Positions 8,321-17,736 of a stretch of 63,436 nt of DNA are shown one piece after another; within the stretch, counting starts at the first letter, position 1; every line of letters starts with the position of its first letter. The DNA lies in the NCBI RefSeq assembly GCF_005925345.1, contig NZ_SSHJ01000023.1:1-63436 (forward strand), in the 5' to 3' direction. This stretch comes from Pedobacter ureilyticus. GTDB taxonomy: Bacteria > Bacteroidota > Bacteroidia > Sphingobacteriales > Sphingobacteriaceae. The notes under the pieces were generated by a model. That model did no database searches. It was given only the letters and a program-made list of their open reading frames with translations, and was not told the origin of the DNA. A program made the position numbers and the translations under genes.

Positions 8321-8652
8321 GAACAGAAGGGCGAGCCGATTGAAAAGGCTGAATAATTTATTAAAAATCGGTTCAATCTTCACCCAGTATCCTCAGTTTG
8401 ATTCCCTCTTAAATTTATTAAAAGTCGTAAATCATCCATAAAACGGTTCAAGTTTTCTCTCTTGTCGCCCACTATAAAACCGTCTTACAAAGAAATTTGG
8501 AGGCGGTTTTTTTTGTTTTTTCTGATGCTGATTACCATCAGCAACTATGCCTTTAGAAAGCCCTCTAAGGCAGTTTTACATAATTTTTTGTTTAACTACA
8601 CGTAAAAACGTTACGAAATAGTTACGGTTTTGCGTGCTAACCCAAAAGAATT
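8321..8652. other. Recombinase upstream region with direct repeats
   Basis: Two copies of AATTTATTAAAA[A/G]TCG lie at 8355-8370 and 8412-8427 (15 of 16 identical, 57 bp apart). CGGTTCAA occurs at about 8369 and 8444. GTTACG is repeated at 8610-8615 and 8621-8626, one helical turn apart and close to the recombinase start. A short hairpin GCTGAT/ATCAGC is at 8527-8542. These are candidates for arm-type binding sites or an attachment region. Confidence 0.45.
8476..8517 (+). terminator. Rho-independent terminator after the NTPase gene
   Basis: AAAACCG (8476-8482) pairs with CGGTTTT (8504-8510), followed by a run of T to about 8514. It separates the defence genes from the recombinase. Confidence 0.55.
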
Positions 8653-9954
8653 ATGGCAACCGTTAGCGCCAAGGTGTTCGAGCACCACAAGAAAACAGAT
8701 GGCACCTATAATGTAAAAATCTGTGTACATCACAAAAGCGACAGAAGGTATCTTGATACCGTTCACTTTGTAGTCAAAAAGCAATTGACTGCCAAAATGA
8801 AAATCAAGGACAGTTTTGTCAATGACCTAATCGATGAACAGCTCAAAGGCTACCGCAAGGTCATCAGCGAGCTTGGCGAAAAGCTTAATTTTTTCACAGC
8901 TGAAACTTTGAGAGAATACCTGCGTGAAAAAGATGCAGATGTTGATTTTATCAAGTTCTGTGCATTACACATCGCACAAAGTGTAAAAGATGGAAGGAAA
9001 GGCACGGCCCACAACCATCGTGTGGTGCGCAACAGCCTGGTCGACTATTTTAAAAGGGAAGCTGTGTCTATTACAGAAATCAATTCAAATATGCTGCTTT
9101 CGTATGAACGATTTTTGAGGGGCAAAAGGACAATGGTACGCCCCAGTGGACAAAAAGGCCTAATTAAAGAAACAACAAGCAAAGGACTTTCCGATAGTGG
9201 ACTTTATAACCGCATGCGTGACCTGCGTACACTGTTCAATGCCGCCCGCAATATGTACAACAATGAAGATTTGGGCATTTATCGTATCAAACACTACCCG
9301 TTCAAAAAATATAAGATAGGTTCTGCCCCACTGACCAAAAAGAGGAACAATACTTTGGAGCAGATCAGGATCATTCGCGATTGCGTAACCAAACCAGAAA
9401 GCCGGGCAGAACTGGCGAAGGAGCTTTATATGCTTTCATTTTATCTGTGTGGCATGAATGCAGTAGATTTTTATCATTTGACAGAAAGTAATGTAAGAAA
9501 CGGGAGGATTGATTATAACCGCTCTAAAACAAAGAGCCAGAGAAAAGACAATGCTTTTATCAGCATCAAAATTATCGAAGAGGTCAAGCCTTTGCTGAAA
9601 AAATACATTGAAAAGTTAGCTATCCGTTATGCCAGTCCTGATAGTCTGAACAAAGCCTTGTTGATGGGAATGAAACAGTTGCGAAAGCTTACGGGCCTAT
9701 CGGATCTTACCCTTTACTGGGCAAGGCATACTTTTGGTACCATCGCCCGTAATCTTTGCAGAATGAGTAAGGATGATGTAGCACAAGCCTTAAACCATGT
9801 GGATAGCGAGCATACTACAACGGATATCTATATCGAAAAGGATTGGAGCATTGTCGATGATGTGCAAATCAAGGTCATTACCTTATTGAGAAGGTTAGAT
9901 ATCAAGATCGCCGCCCAACAAAAGAAATTAGCTGCAATAAAAAATGCCGCATAA
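8653..9954 (+). CDS. Tyrosine recombinase / integrase (Bacteroidota type)
   Basis: 433 residues. N-terminal arm-type DNA-binding domain (about 1-95), core-binding SAM-like domain (about 96-215), then the catalytic domain (about 230-410). Visible residues: Lys294 in the SKTKSQRKD beta-hairpin, Arg358-His359 in YWARHTFGT, His382 in ALNHVDSEHTT, and the nucleophile Tyr393 in DIYIEK. The position of the usual first catalytic Arg reads LCGMNAVD with Asn269, a variation seen in this Bacteroidota subfamily. It is intact, lies at the right edge of the defence genes, and is the likely integrase of the island. Direct repeats upstream may be its binding sites. Confidence 0.88.
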   Translation: MATVSAKVFEHHKKTDGTYNVKICVHHKSDRRYLDTVHFVVKKQLTAKMKIKDSFVNDLIDEQLKGYRKVISELGEKLNFFTAETLREYLREKDADVDFIKFCALHIAQSVKDGRKGTAHNHRVVRNSLVDYFKREAVSITEINSNMLLSYERFLRGKRTMVRPSGQKGLIKETTSKGLSDSGLYNRMRDLRTLFNAARNMYNNEDLGIYRIKHYPFKKYKIGSAPLTKKRNNTLEQIRIIRDCVTKPESRAELAKELYMLSFYLCGMNAVDFYHLTESNVRNGRIDYNRSKTKSQRKDNAFISIKIIEEVKPLLKKYIEKLAIRYASPDSLNKALLMGMKQLRKLTGLSDLTLYWARHTFGTIARNLCRMSKDDVAQALNHVDSEHTTTDIYIEKDWSIVDDVQIKVITLLRRLDIKIAAQQKKLAAIKNAA

Positions 9955-10031
9955 TACTTATACTTGCATGGTTCAATCACTGGACTATGCAGGTTCATCT
10001 AATCAATCGAATAGCTTAAATTTGTTTTATC

Positions 10032-10178
10032 ATGAAAAATCTAATTTTGTTTTTCCTGACCTGCTTCATTGCGACAATGGCCTTTCTAGGTGGTCTATCG
10101 ATGAAAAACCCTTTGCCTGCATTTCTGGTAGGTTTTGGGGTATGGATGCTTTTTCTTTATAGAATAGCCCGCAAATAA
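10032..10178 (+). CDS. Small two-segment membrane protein (48 residues)
   Basis: ATG 10032 to TAA 10176. Two hydrophobic stretches, LILFFLTCFIATMAFLGG (4-21) and LPAFLVGFGVWMLFLY (28-43), are joined by a short loop, SMKNPL, and the C-terminus is basic (RIARK). The composition and clean hydrophobic pattern argue for a real gene. It overlaps a longer 72-codon frame that shows no protein-like features. Function unknown; it follows the recombinase by about 80 bp in the same direction. Confidence 0.5.
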   Translation: MKNLILFFLTCFIATMAFLGGLSMKNPLPAFLVGFGVWMLFLYRIARK

Positions 10179-10513
10179 TTTTATTGTACTAGCCAAAATT
10201 TGTTTTTATCTGTTAACGATAATTTGCATGTCCGTGTTAATTCAGATGAGACTTATATAAAGTCCTTGTTAGATGGATGCTATCAGAATTTTAAATGGTA
10301 TCGCAAGAACTTTAGCTAATGAAAGTGGCATAGGAAATTATGTACTTTAGAAACAAGAGGTATTTAGTACCACTAAATTTTGGATTCCGTCAATAGTGAG
10401 TAGGGGTCAGTAGAATTGGATTTTCCATTTTATGGTAGATTTTATTTTTTTGTATTCATCCAGTTATTATTCTTGGGATGTTAAATCTACTTTTCACTAC
10501 GGTCTAACCAAAA
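10179..10513. other. Spacer between the island and the polysaccharide locus
   Basis: No gene is seen. Directly after the TAA of the 48-residue ORF the same frame stays open for 46 codons (reading SVNDNLHVRVNSDETYIKSL) to TAA 10317, but it has only TTG starts. This may be a decayed fragment. The right end of the island probably falls here. I found no convincing tRNA gene or direct-repeat attachment pair. Confidence 0.4.
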
Positions 10514-11920
10514 TTATTTCAGTTTATCCTTGTCTTTTAAAATCAAAACCCAATCATTTTTATCTCCTTTTGTAGGGCTGGTTAAGCTTGTTGATTGAAA
10601 CTTGGAATAAGCTTGCCATTTGGTGAATTCTCCATTACGAGGATTATACCAGCGTAATTTTTTGAACTGATGTGCCTTTAGAGTAATAGTTCCGCCTTTG
10701 GGCAAATAAATAAGCGAGTGTTTCATCGTAGAAGAAGCCACTATATGCAGACTGTCGATTGCACTGTTCTCTGCCAAAATATAATTGTCGGGTTTTAGTT
10801 CATTAAAAGGTATAGTTTTAAATAACTTGATAAGATGCTGTAGCTGTACGGCTCCGGGTCTTTGTAAGCTTTCTTTCCAATCCGTTATACAGGGAATAAC
10901 AAATGATGAGTTTTTTTCGAACATCTGCCAAACAGCATTATGTCCGTAGGTAAATCCACAGGCACCAGCCAATATATTTCTGTAGGCGGCTAACCTTACA
11001 TCATAATCTCCGAAAAAGCCCAGTTTAAAATGTGCAGTATCTTTTAGGGAGTTGTCATTATTCAATATAGTTTTGTGAACTTTGAATTCTGTATCGAAAT
11101 TCATATAATTCCAAAACGCCACGGGAATGTCTTCATAGCAGGGTTCTGCATCTAAAAAGGGTTTTGTGGGTGTCTTATCATAATCTTTTTTCGCAAAATG
11201 GTAAACTTCCATGTGTTTTTTTGCATGTCCTGTTTGGTAAATATTAAAATCTAGCCAAGGTTCGTTATGAAAGAAATCAGAAGATGATTGTTCGCCAGCA
11301 GGGTGATAGGTAATGAGGTGCCTACCTCCGTCTCCCTCTGTTAAACCTTTCGCCATTGCCCTCCATATTTCTATCGATTCTTCAATAGGGTTTCTATCGC
11401 CACCTAAAATCCACACCACATTGTCGTTCTTATATCGTTTACCGAGAAATCTTCCATAGAAATAGGCATTGGTCTTGTTAAATATAATAGGTCCGTTTCC
11501 TAAACGATCCGAAATAACCTTATCGCCCCAGGTAGGCAAGATGGCCATTACCAAATTGAGCTTGTTAGCTTTTCTAATTACCTCATCTACATGTCTAAAA
11601 TAGGGCTCGTTGGGTTTGTTTGGATCTAAATCAATAAAAGGTACATCGCCATTGGCATTAGGTTTTTTAAGACCATCGTCTTCCGCCAATAAGGTGGCCT
11701 GTATTACCGAAAAGCCCTGTGCTGCCCTTGTTCTTAGATAATAATCCGAATCATTTATATTTAATTTATGGAACAGTTCCCAAGCAGTATCACCTAGCCA
11801 AAAAAAAGGCTTGCCATTTTCATCGGTTAAATACCTTTGATTACTGCTGATTTTTAGATTTTGAGCATATAATACATTGGATAAAACGAGAGAAACCAAT
11901 ACAAAAAGAATATATTTCAT
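10514..11920 (-). CDS. GH140-like secreted glycoside hydrolase (DUF4038)
   Basis: 468 residues with a signal peptide (MKYILFVLVSLVLSNVLYAQ). Catalytic TIM barrel of the DUF4038/GH140 type from about 25 to 375: GKPFFWLGDTAWELFHKL, WILGGDRNP (about 168-176), KPFLDAEPCYED (about 251-262), and YGHNAVWQMF. A C-terminal beta-domain (about 385-468) has LRWYNPRNGEF, the collagen-binding-like domain that usually follows. Characterised GH140 members are apiosidases acting on pectic rhamnogalacturonan II, but the family is broad, so the substrate here is open. Likely periplasmic. It is transcribed away from the esterase gene at 12140; a weak copy of the TTTGG...AAAAAAGTAT motif lies in the shared promoter region. 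Confidence 0.8.
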   Translation of the reverse strand: MKYILFVLVSLVLSNVLYAQNLKISSNQRYLTDENGKPFFWLGDTAWELFHKLNINDSDYYLRTRAAQGFSVIQATLLAEDDGLKKPNANGDVPFIDLDPNKPNEPYFRHVDEVIRKANKLNLVMAILPTWGDKVISDRLGNGPIIFNKTNAYFYGRFLGKRYKNDNVVWILGGDRNPIEESIEIWRAMAKGLTEGDGGRHLITYHPAGEQSSSDFFHNEPWLDFNIYQTGHAKKHMEVYHFAKKDYDKTPTKPFLDAEPCYEDIPVAFWNYMNFDTEFKVHKTILNNDNSLKDTAHFKLGFFGDYDVRLAAYRNILAGACGFTYGHNAVWQMFEKNSSFVIPCITDWKESLQRPGAVQLQHLIKLFKTIPFNELKPDNYILAENSAIDSLHIVASSTMKHSLIYLPKGGTITLKAHQFKKLRWYNPRNGEFTKWQAYSKFQSTSLTSPTKGDKNDWVLILKDKDKLK

Positions 11921-11954
11921 TTTTATGATGATGTAATTTAAGCATCAATTTATA

Positions 11955-11971
11955 ATACTTTTTTAGTTTAT
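11955..11971 (-). promoter_or_regulatory. AAAAAAGTAT motif, weak copy (GH140 side)
   Basis: The minus strand reads ATAAACTAAAAAAGTAT, matching the 3' part of the TTTGGnnAAAAAAGTAT repeat found at 12052, 14273 and 40962. It lies 35-51 bp upstream of the GH140 start. Confidence 0.35.
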
Positions 11972-11998
11972 ATGCAAAATAGACAAGTAAACATAAGC

Positions 11999-12015
11999 TT
12001 GGGCTATAAAAGTAT
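11999..12015 (+). promoter_or_regulatory. TTTGGnnAAAAAAGTAT motif, copy 1
   Basis: Reads TTGGGCTATAAAAGTAT. Same orientation as the copy 53 bp downstream; together they precede the O-acetylesterase gene. Confidence 0.45.
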
Positions 12016-12051
12016 AGATTGAGTGGCGTTCAGGGATAATTATCTCCACAC

Positions 12052-12068
12052 TTTGGTTAAAAAAGTAT
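12052..12068 (+). promoter_or_regulatory. TTTGGnnAAAAAAGTAT motif, copy 2
   Basis: Reads TTTGGTTAAAAAAGTAT, about 70 bp before the ATG of the O-acetylesterase gene. Candidate binding site of an AraC-type regulator; such a regulator is encoded at 39807-40688. Confidence 0.5.
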
Positions 12069-12139
12069 GAGCAGCTTAATGTGGTTTCTAATAAATTTGA
12101 TATTATCAAACTTCTTTTAAATTGAAATATCTGTATCAG

Positions 12140-14116
12140 ATGAGATATATACTATTCTTTCTTGTTTTTGTTTGTGTTAATGATAGTTCAGCAGGTATTA
12201 GACTTCCCAAGCTGTTTGGTAATGGGATGGTGTTACAGAGAGACGAGCCTATAAAAATTTGGGGCTGGGCAAACCCTAACGAAAAAGTAACGGTAAGTTT
12301 TAAGTTTCAGCAGAAAACTGTTAAAGCCGCTATAAACGGTACATGGCAATTATTTCTGGCTAAAGAACCTGCCGGTGGCCCCTATCAATTAATAATAAGA
12401 GGAGGTAAGGAAGGCATTAGCATAGATGATGTGCTTTTGGGTGATGTTTGGGTATGCTCTGGTCAATCTAACATGGAATTTGCCGTAAGCAGCTCTTTAA
12501 ATGCAAAAGAGGAAATTGAAAATGCCAGTTTTCCTTTAATAAGACATATAGAAATTCCTAAAGCAATGGCCTATCATCCAAAAGATGATTTGGATAGGAC
12601 AGTACAATGGAAACAGGCCAATTCGGAAAATGTGGGTAGGTTTACCGCAGTGGGCTATTTTTACGCGAAAGCCTTGCAAGAAAAACTAAATATCCCCATT
12701 GGGCTTATCCATACTTCATGGGGAGGTACAGATATAGAAACTTGGATAAGCAGAAGCGCATTGGAAACAAGCAATCTTTTTACAGCCGATAATATGGCTC
12801 GCAAAAATGTAGACCTAGAGCAACTGATTAAGCAACGGAAAATTGATATTATCGGAAGTATGCAAAAAAAACAAGACGGCTTTCCTAAGGATGCACTTGT
12901 AAAAACATTTCAAAACACTGCTTTTGATGATTCTAAATGGCCACTCATTAAATTGCCAGGGTTGTGGGAACAATCTATAGAAAACTTTGATGGTGTGGTA
13001 TGGTTCCGTAAAACGATAACCTTAGCTGCAGACCAAGTAGTTGGGGCAGGTTTGTTAGAATTAGCTAGGATAGATGATTCGGATGAAACCTATGTGAATG
13101 GAGTGAAAGTAGGTGGGCTTAAGAATAAATATAATGATAAACGGGCCTACCCCATATCGGCAGGTATTTTAAAACAGGGCGAAAATGTGATTGCAATTAG
13201 GGTAGAAGATACGGGCGGTGGGGGCGGTTTATACGGAACGCCAGATGAGATAAAGTTTACCATAGGGGATGATCTGATATCACTTGCCGGGAATTGGAAA
13301 TATCAAGTAGAAAGTGTCTTCGAAAATTCGTCTTCCAATACCGGAAATATAGGCAATCCCAACGATTATCCTACACTTTTATTTAACGCAATGATTTATC
13401 CCCTAACTCAGTTTGCTATAAAAGGCGTCATCTGGTATCAGGGAGAAAACAATGCAAATCGGGCCTATCAATATCGTACAACTTTCCCTTTGCTCATTAA
13501 CGATTGGCGTACACACTGGAATCTTGGAATATTTCCTTTCTATTATGTACAGTTGGCCAGCTGGAGAGGTGCCAACGGAAATAGCAATGCCGGTAGCTCG
13601 TGGGCAGAGCTGCGTGAGGCACAATCGCTTACACAATCCATAGCAAATACCGGAATGGCAATAACCATTGATATTGGGGAAACAAATGATATCCACCCTA
13701 AAAACAAGCAAGACGTAGGAAAACGTTTGGCGGCTATTGCGCTAAACAAAACATACGGCAAGAAAAATGTTTTCTCTGGACCTGTACTGGATAACTATAC
13801 TATTAAAGCAGATAGTGTAATTATTGCCTATAAAAATGTTGAAAATGGCCTATTAATAAAAGATAAGTATGGATATGTTAAAGGATTTGAGTTAGCAGGG
13901 CCCGATAAAAAGTTTCATTACGCGATGGCCAATGTAACCCACAACAAAATTATATTATCTAGTAAAAAGGTTAAAAAACCAATAGCCGTAAGGTATGCTT
14001 GGGCTGATAATCCCAATGATGCAAACGTATTTAATAACGAAGGTTTTCCAGCAGTTCCCTTCCGTACGGATGATTGGGAAGTGACTACACGACATGTGAA
14101 GTACTCTATCAACTAG
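12140..14116 (+). CDS. Secreted sialate-type O-acetylesterase
   Basis: 658 residues from ATG 12140; a TTG six codons upstream is less likely because MRYILFFLVFVCVNDSSAG is a good signal peptide. SGNH-hydrolase halves: VWVCSGQSNMEF carries the nucleophile Ser (block GQSN), and GVIWYQGENNANRAYQY is the second block, typical of sialate O-acetylesterase-like proteins. Between them, roughly 260-400, is an inserted jelly-roll resembling galactose-binding domains (DDSKWPLIKLPGLWE to YGTPDEIKF). DIHPKNKQDVGKRLA holds the Asp/His pair. It should remove O-acetyl groups from glycans in the periplasm or at the surface. It probably belongs to the locus regulon because two copies of the AAAAAAGTAT motif precede it. 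Confidence 0.85.
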   Translation: MRYILFFLVFVCVNDSSAGIRLPKLFGNGMVLQRDEPIKIWGWANPNEKVTVSFKFQQKTVKAAINGTWQLFLAKEPAGGPYQLIIRGGKEGISIDDVLLGDVWVCSGQSNMEFAVSSSLNAKEEIENASFPLIRHIEIPKAMAYHPKDDLDRTVQWKQANSENVGRFTAVGYFYAKALQEKLNIPIGLIHTSWGGTDIETWISRSALETSNLFTADNMARKNVDLEQLIKQRKIDIIGSMQKKQDGFPKDALVKTFQNTAFDDSKWPLIKLPGLWEQSIENFDGVVWFRKTITLAADQVVGAGLLELARIDDSDETYVNGVKVGGLKNKYNDKRAYPISAGILKQGENVIAIRVEDTGGGGGLYGTPDEIKFTIGDDLISLAGNWKYQVESVFENSSSNTGNIGNPNDYPTLLFNAMIYPLTQFAIKGVIWYQGENNANRAYQYRTTFPLLINDWRTHWNLGIFPFYYVQLASWRGANGNSNAGSSWAELREAQSLTQSIANTGMAITIDIGETNDIHPKNKQDVGKRLAAIALNKTYGKKNVFSGPVLDNYTIKADSVIIAYKNVENGLLIKDKYGYVKGFELAGPDKKFHYAMANVTHNKIILSSKKVKKPIAVRYAWADNPNDANVFNNEGFPAVPFRTDDWEVTTRHVKYSIN

Positions 14117-14272
14117 TTTTTATAATAACAATAATATGTTTACAGCCTAATTATATATAGACTATCTATATGGTGAAAATTACGGTCTAAAAAAAACTAC
14201 TTATTTTTTAAGTACGGGAAAAACTTCAAGACTATACATATCCAAATATTTAATTTACGTTTTTGTACGTGT

Positions 14273-14289
14273 TTTGGACAAAAAAGTAT
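14273..14289 (+). promoter_or_regulatory. TTTGGnnAAAAAAGTAT motif, copy 3
   Basis: Reads TTTGGACAAAAAAGTAT, upstream of the susC operon. Confidence 0.5.
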
Positions 14290-14331
14290 TATCGCTTATA
14301 CTAACAAATTCCCAATTTTGATACACAATGT

Positions 14332-14345
14332 CTTAACGCACTAAG
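14332..14345. promoter_or_regulatory. CTTAACGCACTAAG operator-like site 1
   Basis: Pseudo-palindrome CTTAnnGCnnTAAG, identical to the site at 40816-40829 and nearly identical to the reverse complement of the site at 27992-28005. Lies about 150 bp before susC. Confidence 0.5.
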
Positions 14346-14493
14346 TTTGAAATTGTTTCTGCATTATTCTACAGGTAAAGAAAAGGGCAGGAGATATTGT
14401 AAACGAATTAGAAATTTATTCGTGAAAGTAGGATTAGTTTTCTCATCGAATAAAAAATTAAGTATACTAACCAATATATCAAACCAAATTTAA

Positions 14494-17400
14494 ATGAAAG
14501 TATGTCGTAACTTTTTTTACCCTTTTCGTTCATTAGAAAGTGGTGAAAAATCGAAATTTTCTAAATGGAGAAGGAATTGTAAAACGCCTCCTTATCTATC
14601 GAGGAAAATTCATGTTTTAATTGTGGCCTTATCTTTTTGTTTTATCAGCGTTAATGCGCAAACAGGAATTTTAATAACAGGAACAGTTAAAGATTTCAAC
14701 AATCAGGTATTGCCTGGTGTAAGTGTCAAGATAAAGGGCACTAATACTGCAACGGTTACCGATACAAAGGGAACATATCAAATTCAAGCTAAGGACTCCG
14801 AGAACGTTCTAGTATTTGCTTTTCTTGGAATGGACCCAAAAGAAGTGAAGGTCGGCAATAATAAAGTTATTAATGTGTCTTTGAGCGAATCAAGCTCTTT
14901 ATTAAACCAAGTTGTGGTTATAGGTTATGGAGAAACAACCAAAAAGGATTTAACGGGTGCTATTAGTCAAGTTAATATCACAGACCTACAAAAAGCTCCT
15001 GTTAAGTCATTTGATGAGGCACTGGCTGGGCGTGTTGCAGGGGTATCTGTAGGTACTAATGATGGTCAACCAGGATCAAACACCAACATTGTGATAAGGG
15101 GGACCGGAACATTAACCCAAAACCCAACACCTTTATATGTAATTGATGGTTTCCCAACAGAAGATGCCAATAGTAATTCTATTAATCCTTCAGACATAGA
15201 ATCTATGGAGGTATTAAAAGATGCGTCTGCAACAGCTATATATGGTGCCAGAGGAGCAAATGGTGTAATTATCATCACCACTAAAAAAGGTAAGGCCGGA
15301 GCACCGGTAATTACTTATAACGGCTACGCGGGATTTTCCGAAAATCCAAAACCGATAGCCTTAATGAACGCTTATGAGTTTGTAAAATACCAGGCCGAAT
15401 TAGAACCTGTATATGCACAGAATGCTTATCTGAATGCAATGCCATTAGAAGATTACCGCAATGTGCCAACAATTGATGTGCAAGACCAGATTTACAAAAG
15501 CGCAGCAACCCAAAATCATGAATTTTCATTGAGAGGTGGAAACACTACTACTACCTATGCCGTTTCTGGGAATGTATTAGATCAAGATGGCATTATTATC
15601 AACTCTGGATTTAGACGTTATCAAGGTAGGATTAGTTTAGACCATAAAGTGAACAAATGGGTGCAGGTAGGTACAAACTTAAATTACGCAGCAACAAAAA
15701 CCTTTGGAACCATTGCTACAGAAACAGCTTATAAATACACTTATAGTAGTTTAGCTTTAATGTATAATGTTTGGGGCTTTAGACCTGTAGCAGGTGCTGG
15801 AGAGCAAATAATAGAAGAACTGTTTGATCCATTAGCTGTTGCCGGAGACTTTCGCGTAAACCCTATCATTTCGGCAAAAAATGAACTAAGAGAAACTAAG
15901 GTGAACAGTTTGAATGCAAATGCATGGGCACAGTTTAAAATTTTACCAGAATTAACTTTCAGAGTATCTGGCGGAGTTGCTAGTACGATGGTAAATAGAA
16001 ACATTTTTTTCAATTCGTTAACAGCCCAAGGAAATTTTCGCAGGGTAGAAGGGGTAAATGGCTCTGTTGTATTTAATCCTATCAATACATGGTCAAACGA
16101 AAATATCTTAACCTATCAAAAAATATTTAATAAAGCACACAATGTAAATATCGTTGGCGGGTTTACCATGCAGCACCAAACCAATAAATATTATGGTTTG
16201 GAAGCTCAACAAGTAATTAACGAACAGCTAGGACTGGATGGGTTAGACGAGGCATTGACCAATATCAATTTCTCAAATGGCTCACTGTGGTCCATGGCCT
16301 CTTTTCTTGGACGTGTGAGGTACAACTATAAATCTAGATACTATTTTACCGCTTCGTTCCGTAACGATGGTTCTTCCAAATTTGCTCCCGGAAAACGCTG
16401 GGCGTTTTTCCCTTCAGCAGATGCCTCATGGAGAATGAAGGAAGAAGCGTTTTTTAAAAATATTAATGTGATATCGGATGCCAAGCTTCGTGTGAGCTAC
16501 GGTGCATCAGGAAACAATAGGGTTTCAGATTTTCCATACATTACCCAGTTGTCGCTTCCACGTTTTGGTGGTTATTCTTTCAATAATGCTGCCCCAACAC
16601 GTGGAGCACTGTTAACAGCTTATGGTAACCCAGATTTGAGATGGGAAACTACTGTACAGGCAAACATTGGTTATGACCTTTCCTTATTTAAGTCTAGGTT
16701 AAATATTACTGCCGATATATATAGAAAAACCACAAAAGATTTATTGATAGAAGCAAACTTGCCCTATTCTACTGGGTTGTACAATATATACAACAGGGCT
16801 ACCGCATTTAAGAATATTGGCAAGTTGAGAAACCAAGGTTTAGAATTGACTATTAACACAGTGAATATCGATAAACCAAATTTCAAATGGACATCCAATT
16901 TTAATATCAGCTTTAACCAGAATAAGATACTGGAACTATATGAAGATATTTCATCTATTACCAGTCAGGTTGCTTTTGATAGCGATTTCAGCAGTGTTCC
17001 TTCATATATTTCACCTGTAGGCAAATCTGCAGGTAATATGTATGGTTTAGTTTGGGATGGCGTTTATCAATACTCTGATTTTGATAACATTGCAGGTGTG
17101 TGGCAATTAAAAAGTCACATAACCACCAACGGGCAAGCAAATGTACGGCCAGGAGATATTAAATATAAAGATTTAAATGGCGACCTTAAGATTGATATCG
17201 CGGATTTTACCGTAATAGGTCGTGGTCTGCCAATTCATACAGGTGGTTTTACCAATAATTTCTCTTATAAAGGATTCGATTTAAATATATTGTTTCAATG
17301 GTCTTACGGTAATGATATTATAAATGCAAATCGTTTATTGTTTGAAGGTAATGCCAAGCGCTTAAGGGCCTTGAACCAATATGCAACTTATGCAGATAGA

Positions 17401-17727
17401 TGGCAGCCCGATAATCCTAGTAATACGCTTTTCGCTACCGGAGGACAAAGAGACGCATACTTTTCTAGTAGGATTGTTGAAGATGGTTCTTTCCTAAGGT
17501 TAAAAACAGTAGCATTGGGCTATAATTTTGAGCCGGGTCTGGTTAAAAGATTAAAATTGAAAACCTTAAGGGCCCATGTTTCTGCACAAAACATCTTTAC
17601 ATGGACTAAATACTCAGGCTCAAATCCAGATGTTTCAACTAGACATTCTGTACTTACGCCAGGATTTGATTTTGCATCATATCCATTGGCAAGAACAATA
17701 ATTTTCGGATTAAGCACCTCATTATAA
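14494..17727 (+). CDS. SusC/RagA TonB-dependent outer-membrane transporter
   Basis: 1077 residues. Signal segment around 38-56 (HVLIVALSFCFISVNAQ); the 37 residues before it are unusually long and basic, so the true start may be internal. Carboxypeptidase-like beta-sandwich (about 60-135, GTVKDFNNQVLPGVSVKIKG), then the TonB box/plug: QVVVIGYGETTKKDLTGAISQV, GRVAGVSV, IVIRGTGTL, PLYVIDGF, SMEVLKDASATAIYGARGANGVI. The C-terminal 800 residues form the 22-strand barrel, ending in a hydrophobic beta-signal (TIIFGLSTSL). It imports glycan fragments with the SusD lipoprotein encoded 9 bp downstream. First gene of the operon preceded by both shared DNA motifs. Confidence 0.93.
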   Translation: MKVCRNFFYPFRSLESGEKSKFSKWRRNCKTPPYLSRKIHVLIVALSFCFISVNAQTGILITGTVKDFNNQVLPGVSVKIKGTNTATVTDTKGTYQIQAKDSENVLVFAFLGMDPKEVKVGNNKVINVSLSESSSLLNQVVVIGYGETTKKDLTGAISQVNITDLQKAPVKSFDEALAGRVAGVSVGTNDGQPGSNTNIVIRGTGTLTQNPTPLYVIDGFPTEDANSNSINPSDIESMEVLKDASATAIYGARGANGVIIITTKKGKAGAPVITYNGYAGFSENPKPIALMNAYEFVKYQAELEPVYAQNAYLNAMPLEDYRNVPTIDVQDQIYKSAATQNHEFSLRGGNTTTTYAVSGNVLDQDGIIINSGFRRYQGRISLDHKVNKWVQVGTNLNYAATKTFGTIATETAYKYTYSSLALMYNVWGFRPVAGAGEQIIEELFDPLAVAGDFRVNPIISAKNELRETKVNSLNANAWAQFKILPELTFRVSGGVASTMVNRNIFFNSLTAQGNFRRVEGVNGSVVFNPINTWSNENILTYQKIFNKAHNVNIVGGFTMQHQTNKYYGLEAQQVINEQLGLDGLDEALTNINFSNGSLWSMASFLGRVRYNYKSRYYFTASFRNDGSSKFAPGKRWAFFPSADASWRMKEEAFFKNINVISDAKLRVSYGASGNNRVSDFPYITQLSLPRFGGYSFNNAAPTRGALLTAYGNPDLRWETTVQANIGYDLSLFKSRLNITADIYRKTTKDLLIEANLPYSTGLYNIYNRATAFKNIGKLRNQGLELTINTVNIDKPNFKWTSNFNISFNQNKILELYEDISSITSQVAFDSDFSSVPSYISPVGKSAGNMYGLVWDGVYQYSDFDNIAGVWQLKSHITTNGQANVRPGDIKYKDLNGDLKIDIADFTVIGRGLPIHTGGFTNNFSYKGFDLNILFQWSYGNDIINANRLLFEGNAKRLRALNQYATYADRWQPDNPSNTLFATGGQRDAYFSSRIVEDGSFLRLKTVALGYNFEPGLVKRLKLKTLRAHVSAQNIFTWTKYSGSNPDVSTRHSVLTPGFDFASYPLARTIIFGLSTSL

Positions 17728-17736
17728 TAGTATACA

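Larger units (their letters stand above)
14117..14493. other. Promoter region of the susC operon
   Basis: No gene. Holds one TTTGGnnAAAAAAGTAT motif (14273-14289) and one CTTAACGCACTAAG pseudo-palindrome (14332-14345), 42 bp apart. A short ATATAG/CTATAT hairpin near 14153-14170 may end the upstream transcript. Confidence 0.55.

Noticed and set aside
9944..10162. 72-codon ORF after the recombinase
   Set aside because: Overlaps the recombinase end, shows no protein-like pattern, and the other frame holds a convincing two-helix membrane protein.
13403..13761. Antisense ORFs inside the O-acetylesterase gene
   Set aside because: Shadow frames of a clearly conserved coding sequence.
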